From SB11 sp943370295 (GTDB lineage Bacteria > Bacteroidota > Bacteroidia > UBA8524), in NCBI GenBank assembly GCA_943370295.1, contig CALRQL020000002.1, positions 412,289 through 476,288 of the forward strand: a stretch of DNA of 64,000 nt, in the 5' to 3' direction. The position numbers and the translations under genes were made by a program. Below, one piece after another: positions 1 through 8,371 of the stretch (position 1 is the stretch's first letter; each line of letters begins with the position of its first letter). Below the pieces are notes generated by a model. The model did not search any database and had not been told where the DNA came from. It saw nothing but the letters and a program-made list of their open reading frames with translations.

Positions 1-28
1 AAAAAAGGCCGCATTTGCGGCCTTTTTT
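1..28. terminator. Bidirectional intrinsic terminator
   Basis: A 12-bp stem (AAAAAAGGCCGC paired with GCGGCCTTTTTT) with an ATTT loop. A-runs and T-runs flank it, so it can work on either strand. It lies 29 bases past the stop of the minus-strand T9SS protein gene and most likely terminates it. Confidence 0.85.
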
Positions 29-56
29 GTTTCAATAGCTTATTCTTTGTATCGTA

Positions 57-941
57 TTATTCTTTGATGAAGCGGGTAGTGGCACCGTTAATAGTAATGA
101 TGTAACAACCTTTATCAAGGTGGGCCACATCAATAGAAGTGTGAGAAGTGGTGGTGCCGCTGATTAACTGTTTACCGGTGATATCAAGCACCGTATAAGG
201 CAAACCGCTTTCAACTCCCCATACCGAAACTAAATTGGTAGCCGGGTTTGGATAAATAGCAATAGTAGTTGATGCAATAGGTTGTACGGCAACAGGTTGG
301 TCAAAACTCACAAAATCAACCGTCAATTCTCCACCTAACTTAAAATTATTTTCCTTGCCCGATACAAGGGTGATCACCATCGAATCTGGGGTGGAAAACG
401 TAATTTGTGAAATGTCAACTACAAAAGGGAACATGCCGGGGCCGGTGGGAGCTAAAACAGTAGAACCGCCCGCATCAGCTATCGGGGTATTGTTTGCATT
501 GTCGTAATGTTTAAACATTACCACAGCCATTGCCGAATCTGTAGTATCGGTTACAGTGAAATTATACAAGCCGTACAGCTTTGATTTAAAACTACCCGAC
601 CAAGGCACACCACCCAGTAAAGGCAAGGTTCCGGTATCGCTAAGGCTCAAAGTAAAATCGCCGTTAATTAGCAAGCCCGGCACTGCATTTCCAAACACAT
701 TCAAGGTTTTAATCTTCACTTGGTTAGAAATGGTGTTTGGGTATTGGGTCTTAGTAATAGCAGCACCAATAAACTCTGTAAGCCCGTTGCTGCTTGTCCA
801 GCCTTCAGGCTCTTGCCAATCAAAAGGTGCAGGTTTCCCTGAAGGTGTCCATCGCTCAAAACCGCGATTAGTAATAGTGTCTTGCGCTGATATTGTGAAG
901 CATAGCGCAAAAAGCGAAACGATAAGTAATGTTTTTTTCAT
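57..941 (-). CDS. Secreted protein with C-terminal T9SS type A sorting domain
   Basis: The 294-residue product opens with a clear Sec signal peptide (MKKTLLIVSLFALCFTISAQ, cleaved near residue 19). The body (about residues 25-215) begins NRGFERW and has alternating beta-rich stretches, resembling the putative carbohydrate-binding or jelly-roll modules common in Bacteroidota exoproteins; this assignment is tentative. Residues 228-294 form a T9SS type A sorting domain: IYPNPATN, then VLDITGKQL, then a final KGCYIITI strand. By family knowledge such a domain directs export through the type IX secretion system and cell-surface attachment or release. It is a single gene with a strong terminator behind it. 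The ligand or substrate is unknown. Confidence 0.85.
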   Translation of the reverse strand: MKKTLLIVSLFALCFTISAQDTITNRGFERWTPSGKPAPFDWQEPEGWTSSNGLTEFIGAAITKTQYPNTISNQVKIKTLNVFGNAVPGLLINGDFTLSLSDTGTLPLLGGVPWSGSFKSKLYGLYNFTVTDTTDSAMAVVMFKHYDNANNTPIADAGGSTVLAPTGPGMFPFVVDISQITFSTPDSMVITLVSGKENNFKLGGELTVDFVSFDQPVAVQPIASTTIAIYPNPATNLVSVWGVESGLPYTVLDITGKQLISGTTTSHTSIDVAHLDKGCYIITINGATTRFIKE

Positions 942-1071
942 AGTAAATAATAGTTGGTTTCAGTGATAACATGCGTTATCTCAATTGCTGACAATATTAC
1001 TTACCAAAAAGTTGTACGGATAACTAAACCCGATGAAGTATTAGAATTTTACCGTCAAACGCATAATAAAT

Positions 1072-2013
1072 TTACTCAAAACGTATATCGCAGGCAGGCA
1101 GAGCCTTTTTAATACGTTCTTTTTCCTCAGGGCTAAAGTTATTACCTATGGCAATCAGCGTTTTAAGGTTTTTTAGTTTATGCAGGTTTTTAGGTAATAC
1201 AGTTAACTGGTTAAAGCTAATCATTAATGATTCAAGTTTCTTTAACTGGGTAATACTTTCAGGTAGTTGCTTAAGGTTGTTTGAAGTTAAAACCAGCACA
1301 TTAAGGTTTTTTAAATCATCAATATCATCACTCAAGTTTTCCAAGCCATTTCCTTCTAGGTATAAAGCATCCAGCTTTTTCATCGCTGTGATACTTTCAG
1401 GAAAACGGATAATTTTATTGTAGTTCAACTCCAAATGCTTCAAGTTTTTAAGTTTTTTGGCACTTGCAGGCAAAGCATCTAAGCTATTATAGTTTGCTGT
1501 TAAAACTTGCAGCGATTTAAGTTTGCCAATAGAGGCAGGCAACTTCACCAACTTACACTTTTCAACATTCAGTTTTTTTAGTTTGGGTAACTCGGCAATC
1601 TCTTCAGGCAGGCTGTCGTACAGGTTTTTTTGCGCTTCAAGCACCTCAAGTTTCTTTAGTTGCTTAATTTTTGCAGGTATTACTTTAATCTGATTATCTC
1701 TAATCAATAATTCTTTCAATTCGGGCAACTCAAATAATTCGTCGCTAAGCACTTTAATTTCATTTTTCATCACACTATACGCCTGCAAGTTTTTAAACTT
1801 GCTAATGCCCTCAGGAATTTGCGAGAGGTATTGGTTGCGTTGGTTAAGGTGTACCACCTTTAGTGAGTCTTTTAAGGCCAGTTCAAAATTGCTGTAAACG
1901 TTTTTGGGGTCGTACAGGCTAAACTCACCTTCTTCAGTTTGTGAAAACAAAGGATTAAACACTAATAGAATATAAACAACTGATAGCAGGGCTTTTTGTA
2001 TGTGGTTTTTCAT
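1072..2013 (-). CDS. Secreted leucine-rich repeat protein
   Basis: The 313-residue protein has a Sec signal peptide (about residues 1-25, ending FNPLFSQ). From about residue 55 to 300 it consists of roughly ten or eleven 23-residue leucine-rich repeats of the type L-P-x-x-I-x-x-L-K-x-L-x-x-L-x-x-x-x-N-x-L. The repeats should fold into a curved solenoid used for protein binding. No sorting domain, lipobox or catalytic domain is visible, so a periplasmic or secreted binding role is inferred. LRRs of this regular bacterial type are often taken as interaction modules, but the partner cannot be read from the sequence. It lies in tandem behind the larger PhoX-like gene but is separated from it by a strong terminator hairpin, so the two are probably separate transcripts. 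Confidence 0.85.
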   Translation of the reverse strand: MKNHIQKALLSVVYILLVFNPLFSQTEEGEFSLYDPKNVYSNFELALKDSLKVVHLNQRNQYLSQIPEGISKFKNLQAYSVMKNEIKVLSDELFELPELKELLIRDNQIKVIPAKIKQLKKLEVLEAQKNLYDSLPEEIAELPKLKKLNVEKCKLVKLPASIGKLKSLQVLTANYNSLDALPASAKKLKNLKHLELNYNKIIRFPESITAMKKLDALYLEGNGLENLSDDIDDLKNLNVLVLTSNNLKQLPESITQLKKLESLMISFNQLTVLPKNLHKLKNLKTLIAIGNNFSPEEKERIKKALPACDIRFE

Positions 2014-2031
2014 GGGGTGTATTTGTATAAA

Positions 2032-2065
2032 AAGAAAAGGTTGCCAAACATGGCAACCTTTTCTT
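2032..2065. terminator. Intrinsic terminator (perfect 15-bp stem)
   Basis: AAGAAAAGGTTGCCA pairs perfectly with TGGCAACCTTTTCTT around an AACA loop. Read on the minus strand the stem is followed by a TTTTTATAC run. It sits 20 bases past the stop of the 1472-residue PhoX-like gene and separates it from the LRR gene. Confidence 0.88.
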
Positions 2066-2085
2066 ATGATAACGTTCTTAAGATG

Positions 2086-5000
2086 TTAATTTTTTATAAA
2101 CTGCAAATTAACAAGGGTTCCTGCATCGTTAAGGCGCAGGATATAAACGCCGTTGGTTAAACCGTCAACATTTACAAGATAATTAACAGTAGCCGGTTTG
2201 GTACCGCTAAGCACCACACGTCCGTTAATATCTACCACCTCATAAGCAAGTTCATTGGTTGATTTAATGGTCAACTCAGTGCTTACTGGGTTAGGGTACA
2301 CTTGCAAACCATCAATGGCAGAAATATCATTAATGCCTACATTTTGCAAGCCTACACGCCATTTAGCAGTATCGCTTTGGCAAGTGCTGCTTCCAACTTC
2401 AACAACTTTCAAGTCGCCGATAGCTTGGTTACCCCAAGTAACGCTGATAGCGTTTGAGTTTCCGCCCGATACTTGAGTACCGTTATCAACTGTCCAGTTA
2501 TAAGTAGAACCTGCATTGTTAGCAACGCTGTAGTTTTGGGTGCTGCCGCGTTGTGCTACTGATGGTCCGGTGATTGAAGGAACAACAGGAGTTGAAAGCA
2601 CGGTTACTGGCTTGCTTACTACGTCGCTGCAACCGTTTGCAGTAGTTTTTGTAAGAGATATGTTGTAGTTACCGGCTGCTGTATAGCTTTGGGTTGGGTT
2701 TGCCACAGTAGAAGTTTTGCCATTACCAAACTTCCATAAGTTGGTGCCGCCGCTTACGCTTTCTGTAAGGTTGAAGCTGTTACCTTTTAAACACTGGCTG
2801 GTATTACCGCCAATGGTAAAGTTTGCATTTGCAGTGCCTGAAACAAAAGTTTCTTTACGGGCAACCACAATGGTTTTACTCACGTTAAATTTAACTGAAG
2901 CGCCGGTTACATCGGTTTGAGACAAAGCATTGTTTGCAGGGCTTTGTATTGAGATAAACATATAACGGTAATCAGGTGAGAAAGTCATACCTGTTGGTTC
3001 TGAACCTACCGGAGTAATCATAAACAACTCTACTTTAGGGCTGGCTTGTGTGTGGTTTGGACGAATCATCCAAACGTGGTTACGGCTGCCATCTTGCAAT
3101 ACCCAAAGGTTACCGCGGTCGTCAAATGTAAGGTTATCATTACCTGTGCCCCAAGGCTCAGAAATAATTTCAGAACCGGTATTGATACGGTAGTTCTTAC
3201 CACCTACAAAAGTTTCAAAGTTAGATACAGTAGTTCCGTTATCAGTAAAGCGATAGGTGCGGCTGTTACCTTTTGCGGTAAAGTATATCTTACCATCCAA
3301 AGGACTGATTTCAACATCTTCAATACCGTTAAACATTGTACCGCCCAATGATGCGCCCAAAGCTTTGGTATTGTTACGATCAGCTTGGGTTGTATTGGGA
3401 ACCAACACCCAAGTACCCACAGTACTGGTAGGCTCGTTGCTAACCAAACCGCTGTTTAGTTTCAACACATACAGCTTACCTGATGAAAGGTTGGTTTTTT
3501 GGTCGGCAATAAACTTAAACACGTTGCTGCTGCCATCATCTTCACCGTAGTAAAGTGTCATGCTATCGTTTGCAACAACCACGTTTTCGTGGCTTACACG
3601 GCCTACAGCCCAAAGTTTTTCACGTTTTCCGTTTCCGTATTCTTTAACACGCTTAGTAGCGGGGTCAATCTCTACGTTCCAACCCACATCTTCGTACCCG
3701 TCATTGTTTGCATCACCCGCAGCCATAGTTTCTTCACTGGTGATAACGGTACCCCAAGGAGTAACACCTCCAGAGCAGTTACGTTCAGTTTTTACCAATT
3801 CGCCTGTAAAATCAACGGCACGGCTCGAGTCAACTATCCATTTGCCATTATTACAATCAAAGCGGATATCAAGCATTGAAACACCACCGGGGTTAGTTTC
3901 GTGGTTAACTGATAGCCAACCGTTGGTGCTGCTACCGTTTTTAGGCACATAACCGGTAAAATCAAAGTTGCCGGGTACAGTTCCTGCTTGGTTTTTATAA
4001 GTTTCTCCTTGTGAGAAGATAGCTTGGAAAGCATGCGATGCCGGAATACCTACTGTATCAGTTTGGTCGGTAGGCAATAGTGAGGTAAAGCAAGAGATGT
4101 GCGTATCGCCGCTGCCCGTGCAGGCCAATGCGGGGGCATTACCAACGTTGGTACGGTTGTTAAGTTCAAGGTCGAACGTTAAATCTGAGCTTACGCTATC
4201 GTATTGGTGAACCTCAGCTGCAATAATGTTCACACCGTTTTTAAGTAGTGTTTTAGGAATGTCTTTTAGGTAAAAAACTGATTCCATTGCACCTTCACTA
4301 CGTTTGTTTGCTTTGGTAGTAAAGTCGATAGCTCCTGTTGGCATCGCACGACGGAATACCTCAGTACCATTGATATAGATAACAAAACCGTCATCGGCCA
4401 ATACATTCATTTCAAGCGTATCTGCTAATGCAGCAACGCTGGTCACATTAAACGGTTTACGGAAATATGCGGTAGTGTATTTGTTATTAGAGTTAGGTCC
4501 AAATTTAAGTGTAGTACCTAAAACAGTTTCTCCGTATCCTAACACAGCCGGGCCAAAATTCCACAAAGTATCACCTTTGTATGCTTCGGCAGTCCAGTTA
4601 TTGGCTGGTATATAGCCGCTATCGTGGTAAGACCAGTTTGATTTTTTTGCAATAGGGAAGTTGGTAACAGGTATTTTAGGCTTAGGACCTGAAGGACCAC
4701 CGTTACCGCCCAAATATTCAATAACAAGCGAAGCTGCACCGGGGTTATTACCGTCGGCAGATTCTACTTCACGTGTACCGGTACCTGTAATATAGAATGA
4801 CATGGCGTTGCCGCTGTTCCATCCGCCGCGATTAACCAATGCTTGTACCAGATTTTTAAGGTTAGGAGTACGTTGGTCAGCAGTAGCAGCACCTACAGTA
4901 CCCCACGAAGCACCACTTACCGTCCACTGTACTGAGTCTGCACCCTTAGCACGGTTGGTAATATCAAACTTTGTTGCAGGGTTAAAGGTAACAGGGTTAT

Positions 5001-6504
5001 CGTTGTTTTCAGTTTTGATAGTTAACACACAAGGGTCAGTGTTTTTGCTGGTAGCATCTACTGTAAATTGTATGTAGGCGTTTTGTATGATAGCACCTTG
5101 TGGAACGGCAATATTAGCAAAACGAATACCCACCATTTGCGGGTCGTTCCCGGCGCTTTCAGTACCCAATTCAAGGTCACTGCTACCACCGTCAAGGTCA
5201 CCAACAGTCTTAGTTTGGTTAGCAGCCGCTAACCATTCTTCTTGGTCATCATCAGCTGAGGCCACTTTTGTTGTAAGAACGGTAGGCTCAATATAATCAA
5301 CCACAAGCGTTGGAGCTCCGGGGTTATTGCCATCCGAAGATTCAACCTCACGAGTTCCGGTACCGGTAATATAAAATGCCATTGCGTAGTTACTGCTCCA
5401 GTTAGTGCGGTTCACAAGGGCCTGTACAAGATGTTTAAGGTTTGGAGTGCGTTGGTCAGCTGTTGCTGCGCCCACTGTGCCCCAAGTTGTTCCGCCAACA
5501 GTCCACATTACAGAATCAGCCGATTTTGGGCGACTTGTAATATCAAATTTAGTAGCAGGGTTATAGGTTACAGGGTTGTCGTTATTTTCAGCCTTAATAG
5601 TCAACACGCAGGGGTCGGTATTTTTGCTGGTAGCATCCACCGTAAACTGTATGTAAGCATTGGTAATAACTGCACCTTTTGGTATATTAATATTACCAAA
5701 ACGCATGCCCACCATTTGGGGGTCAGTACCGGCACTTTCATTGCCCAACTCAAGGTCGCTGCTGCCTGCATCTAAGTTACCGGCATTAGCACCATTAAGC
5801 CACTCCTCTAAATCATCATCAGCAACTGTAATTTTTGACGATAAGGTTTTAGGTTCAATATAATTAACTACCAACGTAGCAGCACCGGGGTTGTTACCGT
5901 CTGCTGATTCAACTTCACGGGTACCTGTACCGGTTATATAAAAGGCAACTGCATTACCGCTTGCCCAGGCATTATTATCAATAAGTGATTGCAACAAACC
6001 GTTAAGGTTTGGAGTGCGTTGGTCAGCAGTGGCGGCACCTACAGTACCCCACGATGCTCCACTAACATTCCATACCACCGATTGGCTTGATTTAGTACGG
6101 CTTGTAATATCAAACTTAACGGTAGGATTAAACGTAACAGGGTTAGCGTTATCTTCAGTTGTAATATTCAGTACACAAGGGTCGGTGTTCTTGCTGGTTG
6201 CATCCACCGTAAATTGTATGTATGCACTGGTAATTAATGCGCCTTTAGGTATAGTAATGTTGGCAAAGCGCATGCCCACCATTTGGGGGTCGTTTAGGCC
6301 GCTTTCATTACCCAATTCAAGGTCGCTGCTGCCACCGTCAAGGTCACCAACAGTTTTGGTTTGGTTAGACCCCGCCAGCCATTCCTCTTGATCATCGTCA
6401 GCGTTAGTTATTTTAACGCTGAGCGTTTTTTGTGCTTGCAAAGCAGTAATCCCAAACAGGGAAAGTATGCTGAAAAGCAAGACTTTAACGTACAGTTTTT
6501 TCAT
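2086..6504 (-). CDS. PhoX/DUF839-like secreted protein with triplicated N-terminal domain and T9SS sorting domain
   Basis: A 1472-residue exoprotein. A signal peptide (residues 1-24) is followed by three tandem copies of a ~190-residue domain at about residues 25-217, 218-406 and 407-598. All three share the markers ADDDxEEWL, DPQMVGxRF, AYIQFTVDATSKN, ADQRTPNL and ITGTGTREVES. Next comes a jelly-roll-like stretch with ADDGFVIYINGTEVFRR. A PhoX/DUF839 region follows, with WLSVNHETNPGG, CSGGVTPWGT, a later SEE and GRVSHENVVV. PhoX enzymes are Ca/Fe-dependent phosphatases of the envelope; whether this one keeps all metal ligands cannot be settled by eye. A PKD-like module (SYTAAGNYNISLT) and a T9SS type A domain (VYPNPVSTELTI) end the protein. 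It is likely cell-surface or released and possibly phosphate-scavenging. Confidence 0.85.
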   Translation of the reverse strand: MKKLYVKVLLFSILSLFGITALQAQKTLSVKITNADDDQEEWLAGSNQTKTVGDLDGGSSDLELGNESGLNDPQMVGMRFANITIPKGALITSAYIQFTVDATSKNTDPCVLNITTEDNANPVTFNPTVKFDITSRTKSSQSVVWNVSGASWGTVGAATADQRTPNLNGLLQSLIDNNAWASGNAVAFYITGTGTREVESADGNNPGAATLVVNYIEPKTLSSKITVADDDLEEWLNGANAGNLDAGSSDLELGNESAGTDPQMVGMRFGNINIPKGAVITNAYIQFTVDATSKNTDPCVLTIKAENNDNPVTYNPATKFDITSRPKSADSVMWTVGGTTWGTVGAATADQRTPNLKHLVQALVNRTNWSSNYAMAFYITGTGTREVESSDGNNPGAPTLVVDYIEPTVLTTKVASADDDQEEWLAAANQTKTVGDLDGGSSDLELGTESAGNDPQMVGIRFANIAVPQGAIIQNAYIQFTVDATSKNTDPCVLTIKTENNDNPVTFNPATKFDITNRAKGADSVQWTVSGASWGTVGAATADQRTPNLKNLVQALVNRGGWNSGNAMSFYITGTGTREVESADGNNPGAASLVIEYLGGNGGPSGPKPKIPVTNFPIAKKSNWSYHDSGYIPANNWTAEAYKGDTLWNFGPAVLGYGETVLGTTLKFGPNSNNKYTTAYFRKPFNVTSVAALADTLEMNVLADDGFVIYINGTEVFRRAMPTGAIDFTTKANKRSEGAMESVFYLKDIPKTLLKNGVNIIAAEVHQYDSVSSDLTFDLELNNRTNVGNAPALACTGSGDTHISCFTSLLPTDQTDTVGIPASHAFQAIFSQGETYKNQAGTVPGNFDFTGYVPKNGSSTNGWLSVNHETNPGGVSMLDIRFDCNNGKWIVDSSRAVDFTGELVKTERNCSGGVTPWGTVITSEETMAAGDANNDGYEDVGWNVEIDPATKRVKEYGNGKREKLWAVGRVSHENVVVANDSMTLYYGEDDGSSNVFKFIADQKTNLSSGKLYVLKLNSGLVSNEPTSTVGTWVLVPNTTQADRNNTKALGASLGGTMFNGIEDVEISPLDGKIYFTAKGNSRTYRFTDNGTTVSNFETFVGGKNYRINTGSEIISEPWGTGNDNLTFDDRGNLWVLQDGSRNHVWMIRPNHTQASPKVELFMITPVGSEPTGMTFSPDYRYMFISIQSPANNALSQTDVTGASVKFNVSKTIVVARKETFVSGTANANFTIGGNTSQCLKGNSFNLTESVSGGTNLWKFGNGKTSTVANPTQSYTAAGNYNISLTKTTANGCSDVVSKPVTVLSTPVVPSITGPSVAQRGSTQNYSVANNAGSTYNWTVDNGTQVSGGNSNAISVTWGNQAIGDLKVVEVGSSTCQSDTAKWRVGLQNVGINDISAIDGLQVYPNPVSTELTIKSTNELAYEVVDINGRVVLSGTKPATVNYLVNVDGLTNGVYILRLNDAGTLVNLQFIKN
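4709..6432 (-). repeat. Three tandem ~570-bp coding repeats
   Basis: Three in-frame copies, approximately 6432-5852, 5851-5286 and 5285-4709, encode the N-terminal domains of the PhoX-like protein. Long identical peptides, and visibly near-identical DNA around the GTGCGTTGGTCAGC and CGGGTTATTACCGTC type segments, indicate recent duplication or ongoing gene conversion. Confidence 0.85.
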
Positions 6505-6736
6505 TTTTTTTAGAATAGATTTCTTCGTCCAAAATTGCTTGTACGTTTTATATCAAATGTTTGCAAATGGTTACTAAAAGGTTGGCTGATAATTATTAAA
6601 TAGCTAACACAATATTTGCAAAACGTTATTAACCTTTAGGAAATATTAGTTGGTTTAGATAGGCAGCATCAAATTAAAAGTGTCGCGGCTTGCTTGGTTA
6701 AGTTTTTTATGTAAATTAGATAACCTTAATGCCCCT

Positions 6737-7693
6737 ATGCCAATAAACTGTACTACAGCAAACATCCGTTGTTATGGTGGTTATCTGTCTTTTTTCGGTT
6801 TGTTATCGCTTTTTAGCAATAAACAGCTACAATTACTTTTAATGATGATACTGGTAAATGCCTTTGCACAAGCCCAGCGCAGCAACGCTGCCGATGGTTT
6901 TGAACTTGTACTGGGGATAGGAGGGTCCTACTTTTCTGGTGACTTAGGTGCCGATGGACCCACCGATATTAATAGCAACACAACAGGATTGGCAGCCCAA
7001 GCGGGATTGCGGTATTACATTACCAATAGAGTGGCCGTAAGGGGAACTTTTGCCTTTGCGCAGGTTAAAGGTGTTGATTCATTATCATCCAAACAATACC
7101 GCAAGCAACGCAACCTCGATTTTAAGTCAAATGTGTTTGGTTTTGCGGCTACACTTGAGTACTCGTTGCTTAATTGGAATTTTAAAAACGGACGCACAGC
7201 ACAAAAGAAATTTATTACCAAAAGACATAACTTGTATGTTTTTGCGGGGGTTTCAATAATGGCTTTCCGTCCCTATGGAAGTTTAAACGGGCAATGGTAC
7301 TCATTACCCGAGCTTTCAACAGCAGGGCAGGGGCTTCCCGGAGGGCCTTCGGAGTATAAACTGAACACGTTAGCCATTCCCATTGGTGCGGGGTATAAAT
7401 ACTTACTGGGACGAGGCATATCTTTAGGTGCAGAACTGGTGTTTAATAAAACCTTTACCGATGATATAGACGATGTGAGCGCACCCTATTATAACAATAC
7501 TACGCTTAGGCAGCTTGAGGGTGATATAGCTGCTGAGATAGCTGATAAAAACCGTTTTTCAGGAGGAGCAAAACGCCCCGCTGGTGAGCCGCGCGGAAAT
7601 CCATCATCAACCGATAACTTCTCGGTGTTTTATCTTACACTTAATATAAAATTGCAAGGCGGTAAACGTGGCGATGCTTGTTATGCCTTTTAA
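6737..7693 (+). CDS. Outer-membrane beta-barrel protein, DUF6089-like
   Basis: I place the start at the ATG at 6737 (318 residues) rather than an in-frame GTG at 6680. The later start puts the hydrophobic segment LLLMMILVNAFAQAQ at a reasonable signal-peptide distance, although this N-terminus is still long. The mature part starts ELVLGIGGSYFSGDLG and alternates short strands typical of a small barrel. It contains the conserved block NLDFKSNVFGFAATLEYSLLNW and ends in phenylalanine (ACYAF), as outer-membrane barrels usually do. This matches the DUF6089 group of Bacteroidota porin-like proteins, whose function is unknown. It is transcribed divergently from the PhoX-like gene and precedes a GNAT gene. 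Confidence 0.75.
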   Translation: MPINCTTANIRCYGGYLSFFGLLSLFSNKQLQLLLMMILVNAFAQAQRSNAADGFELVLGIGGSYFSGDLGADGPTDINSNTTGLAAQAGLRYYITNRVAVRGTFAFAQVKGVDSLSSKQYRKQRNLDFKSNVFGFAATLEYSLLNWNFKNGRTAQKKFITKRHNLYVFAGVSIMAFRPYGSLNGQWYSLPELSTAGQGLPGGPSEYKLNTLAIPIGAGYKYLLGRGISLGAELVFNKTFTDDIDDVSAPYYNNTTLRQLEGDIAAEIADKNRFSGGAKRPAGEPRGNPSSTDNFSVFYLTLNIKLQGGKRGDACYAF

Positions 7694-7722
7694 AAAGGTG
7701 AGCACTTTGCATAGCTGCGTTA

Positions 7723-7730
7723 TACATTTG
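7723..7730 (+). promoter_or_regulatory. Bacteroidota -7 box (TACATTTG) before the GNAT gene
   Basis: TACATTTG matches the Bacteroidota TAnnTTTG consensus exactly and lies 4 bases before the ATG at 7735. A TTTG lies 13 bases upstream (7706-7709), closer than the usual -33 spacing. If used, the transcript would be nearly leaderless. Confidence 0.5.
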
Positions 7731-7734
7731 CAGT

Positions 7735-8175
7735 ATGAAAGATTTAGGAAACGGATATTTTCTTTCAGAAGATAAAAGTCTGCTGCAACACACTGTAATA
7801 CATGAGTTTTTGAGCAAGCATTCGTATTGGGCCAAAAACATCCCCATGCAGGTAGTAGAAAAATCAATCATCGGTTCGGATTGCGTAGGGGTTTACCATG
7901 AAGGCAAGCAAGTAGGGTTTGCGCGGTTTATTACCGATTACGCCACCTTTGCTTACTTGGCTGATGTTTTTGTATTACCAGCCCACAGGGGCAAGGGTTT
8001 ATCAAAAGCCATGGTAGCTCACTTCATTTCAAACGAGTATGCAAGCGGTTTGCGCAACATTATGCTGGGAACTCAAGATGCCCATACCCTATACGAACAG
8101 TTTGGGTTTACCATCGTAAAAGACCCCAAAAGGTATATGTCTATCTTTCGTATGAATATTTACGAAAAGGGATAA
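7735..8175 (+). CDS. GNAT family N-acetyltransferase
   Basis: The 146-residue protein has the GNAT fold signature. Motif A is VLPAHRGKGLSKAMV (about residues 81-95), with the R-G-K-G acetyl-CoA pyrophosphate loop. Motif B is present as LGTQDAHTLYEQFGF near residues 111-125. It should transfer an acetyl group from acetyl-CoA to an amine, but the substrate cannot be predicted. Its length is normal for a single-domain GNAT. It stands alone: the barrel gene ends 41 bases upstream and a 196-bp gap follows. A TAnnTTTG box directly before the ATG suggests its own promoter. Confidence 0.88.
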   Translation: MKDLGNGYFLSEDKSLLQHTVIHEFLSKHSYWAKNIPMQVVEKSIIGSDCVGVYHEGKQVGFARFITDYATFAYLADVFVLPAHRGKGLSKAMVAHFISNEYASGLRNIMLGTQDAHTLYEQFGFTIVKDPKRYMSIFRMNIYEKG

Positions 8176-8358
8176 GTTGCTATCAAGGTTCTTCGGCAAA
8201 AGCCTTTAACAATTACAAGTTTTACAAGGAGTTGATTGATAGTTTTTTGTGTTGAATGTAGGATAAAGCCAACGATTAATTTTATACTGTATTTAAAAAA
8301 CAGCGAGGTTCTCTTTTACTCCAAACAACAAAATCCTTCATACAACGGTCATAAATCA

Positions 8359-8366
8359 TAAATTTG
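8359..8366 (+). promoter_or_regulatory. Bacteroidota -7 box (TAAATTTG)
   Basis: An exact TAnnTTTG match ends 5 bases before the ATG at 8372, in otherwise plain A+T-rich sequence. I do not see a convincing -33 TTTG at the usual distance. Confidence 0.5.
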
Positions 8367-8371
8367 TTATT

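Noticed and set aside
3499..3952. Overlapping plus-strand frames of 126-130 codons
   Set aside because: They are antisense to the PhoX-like gene; a by-product of its codon use.
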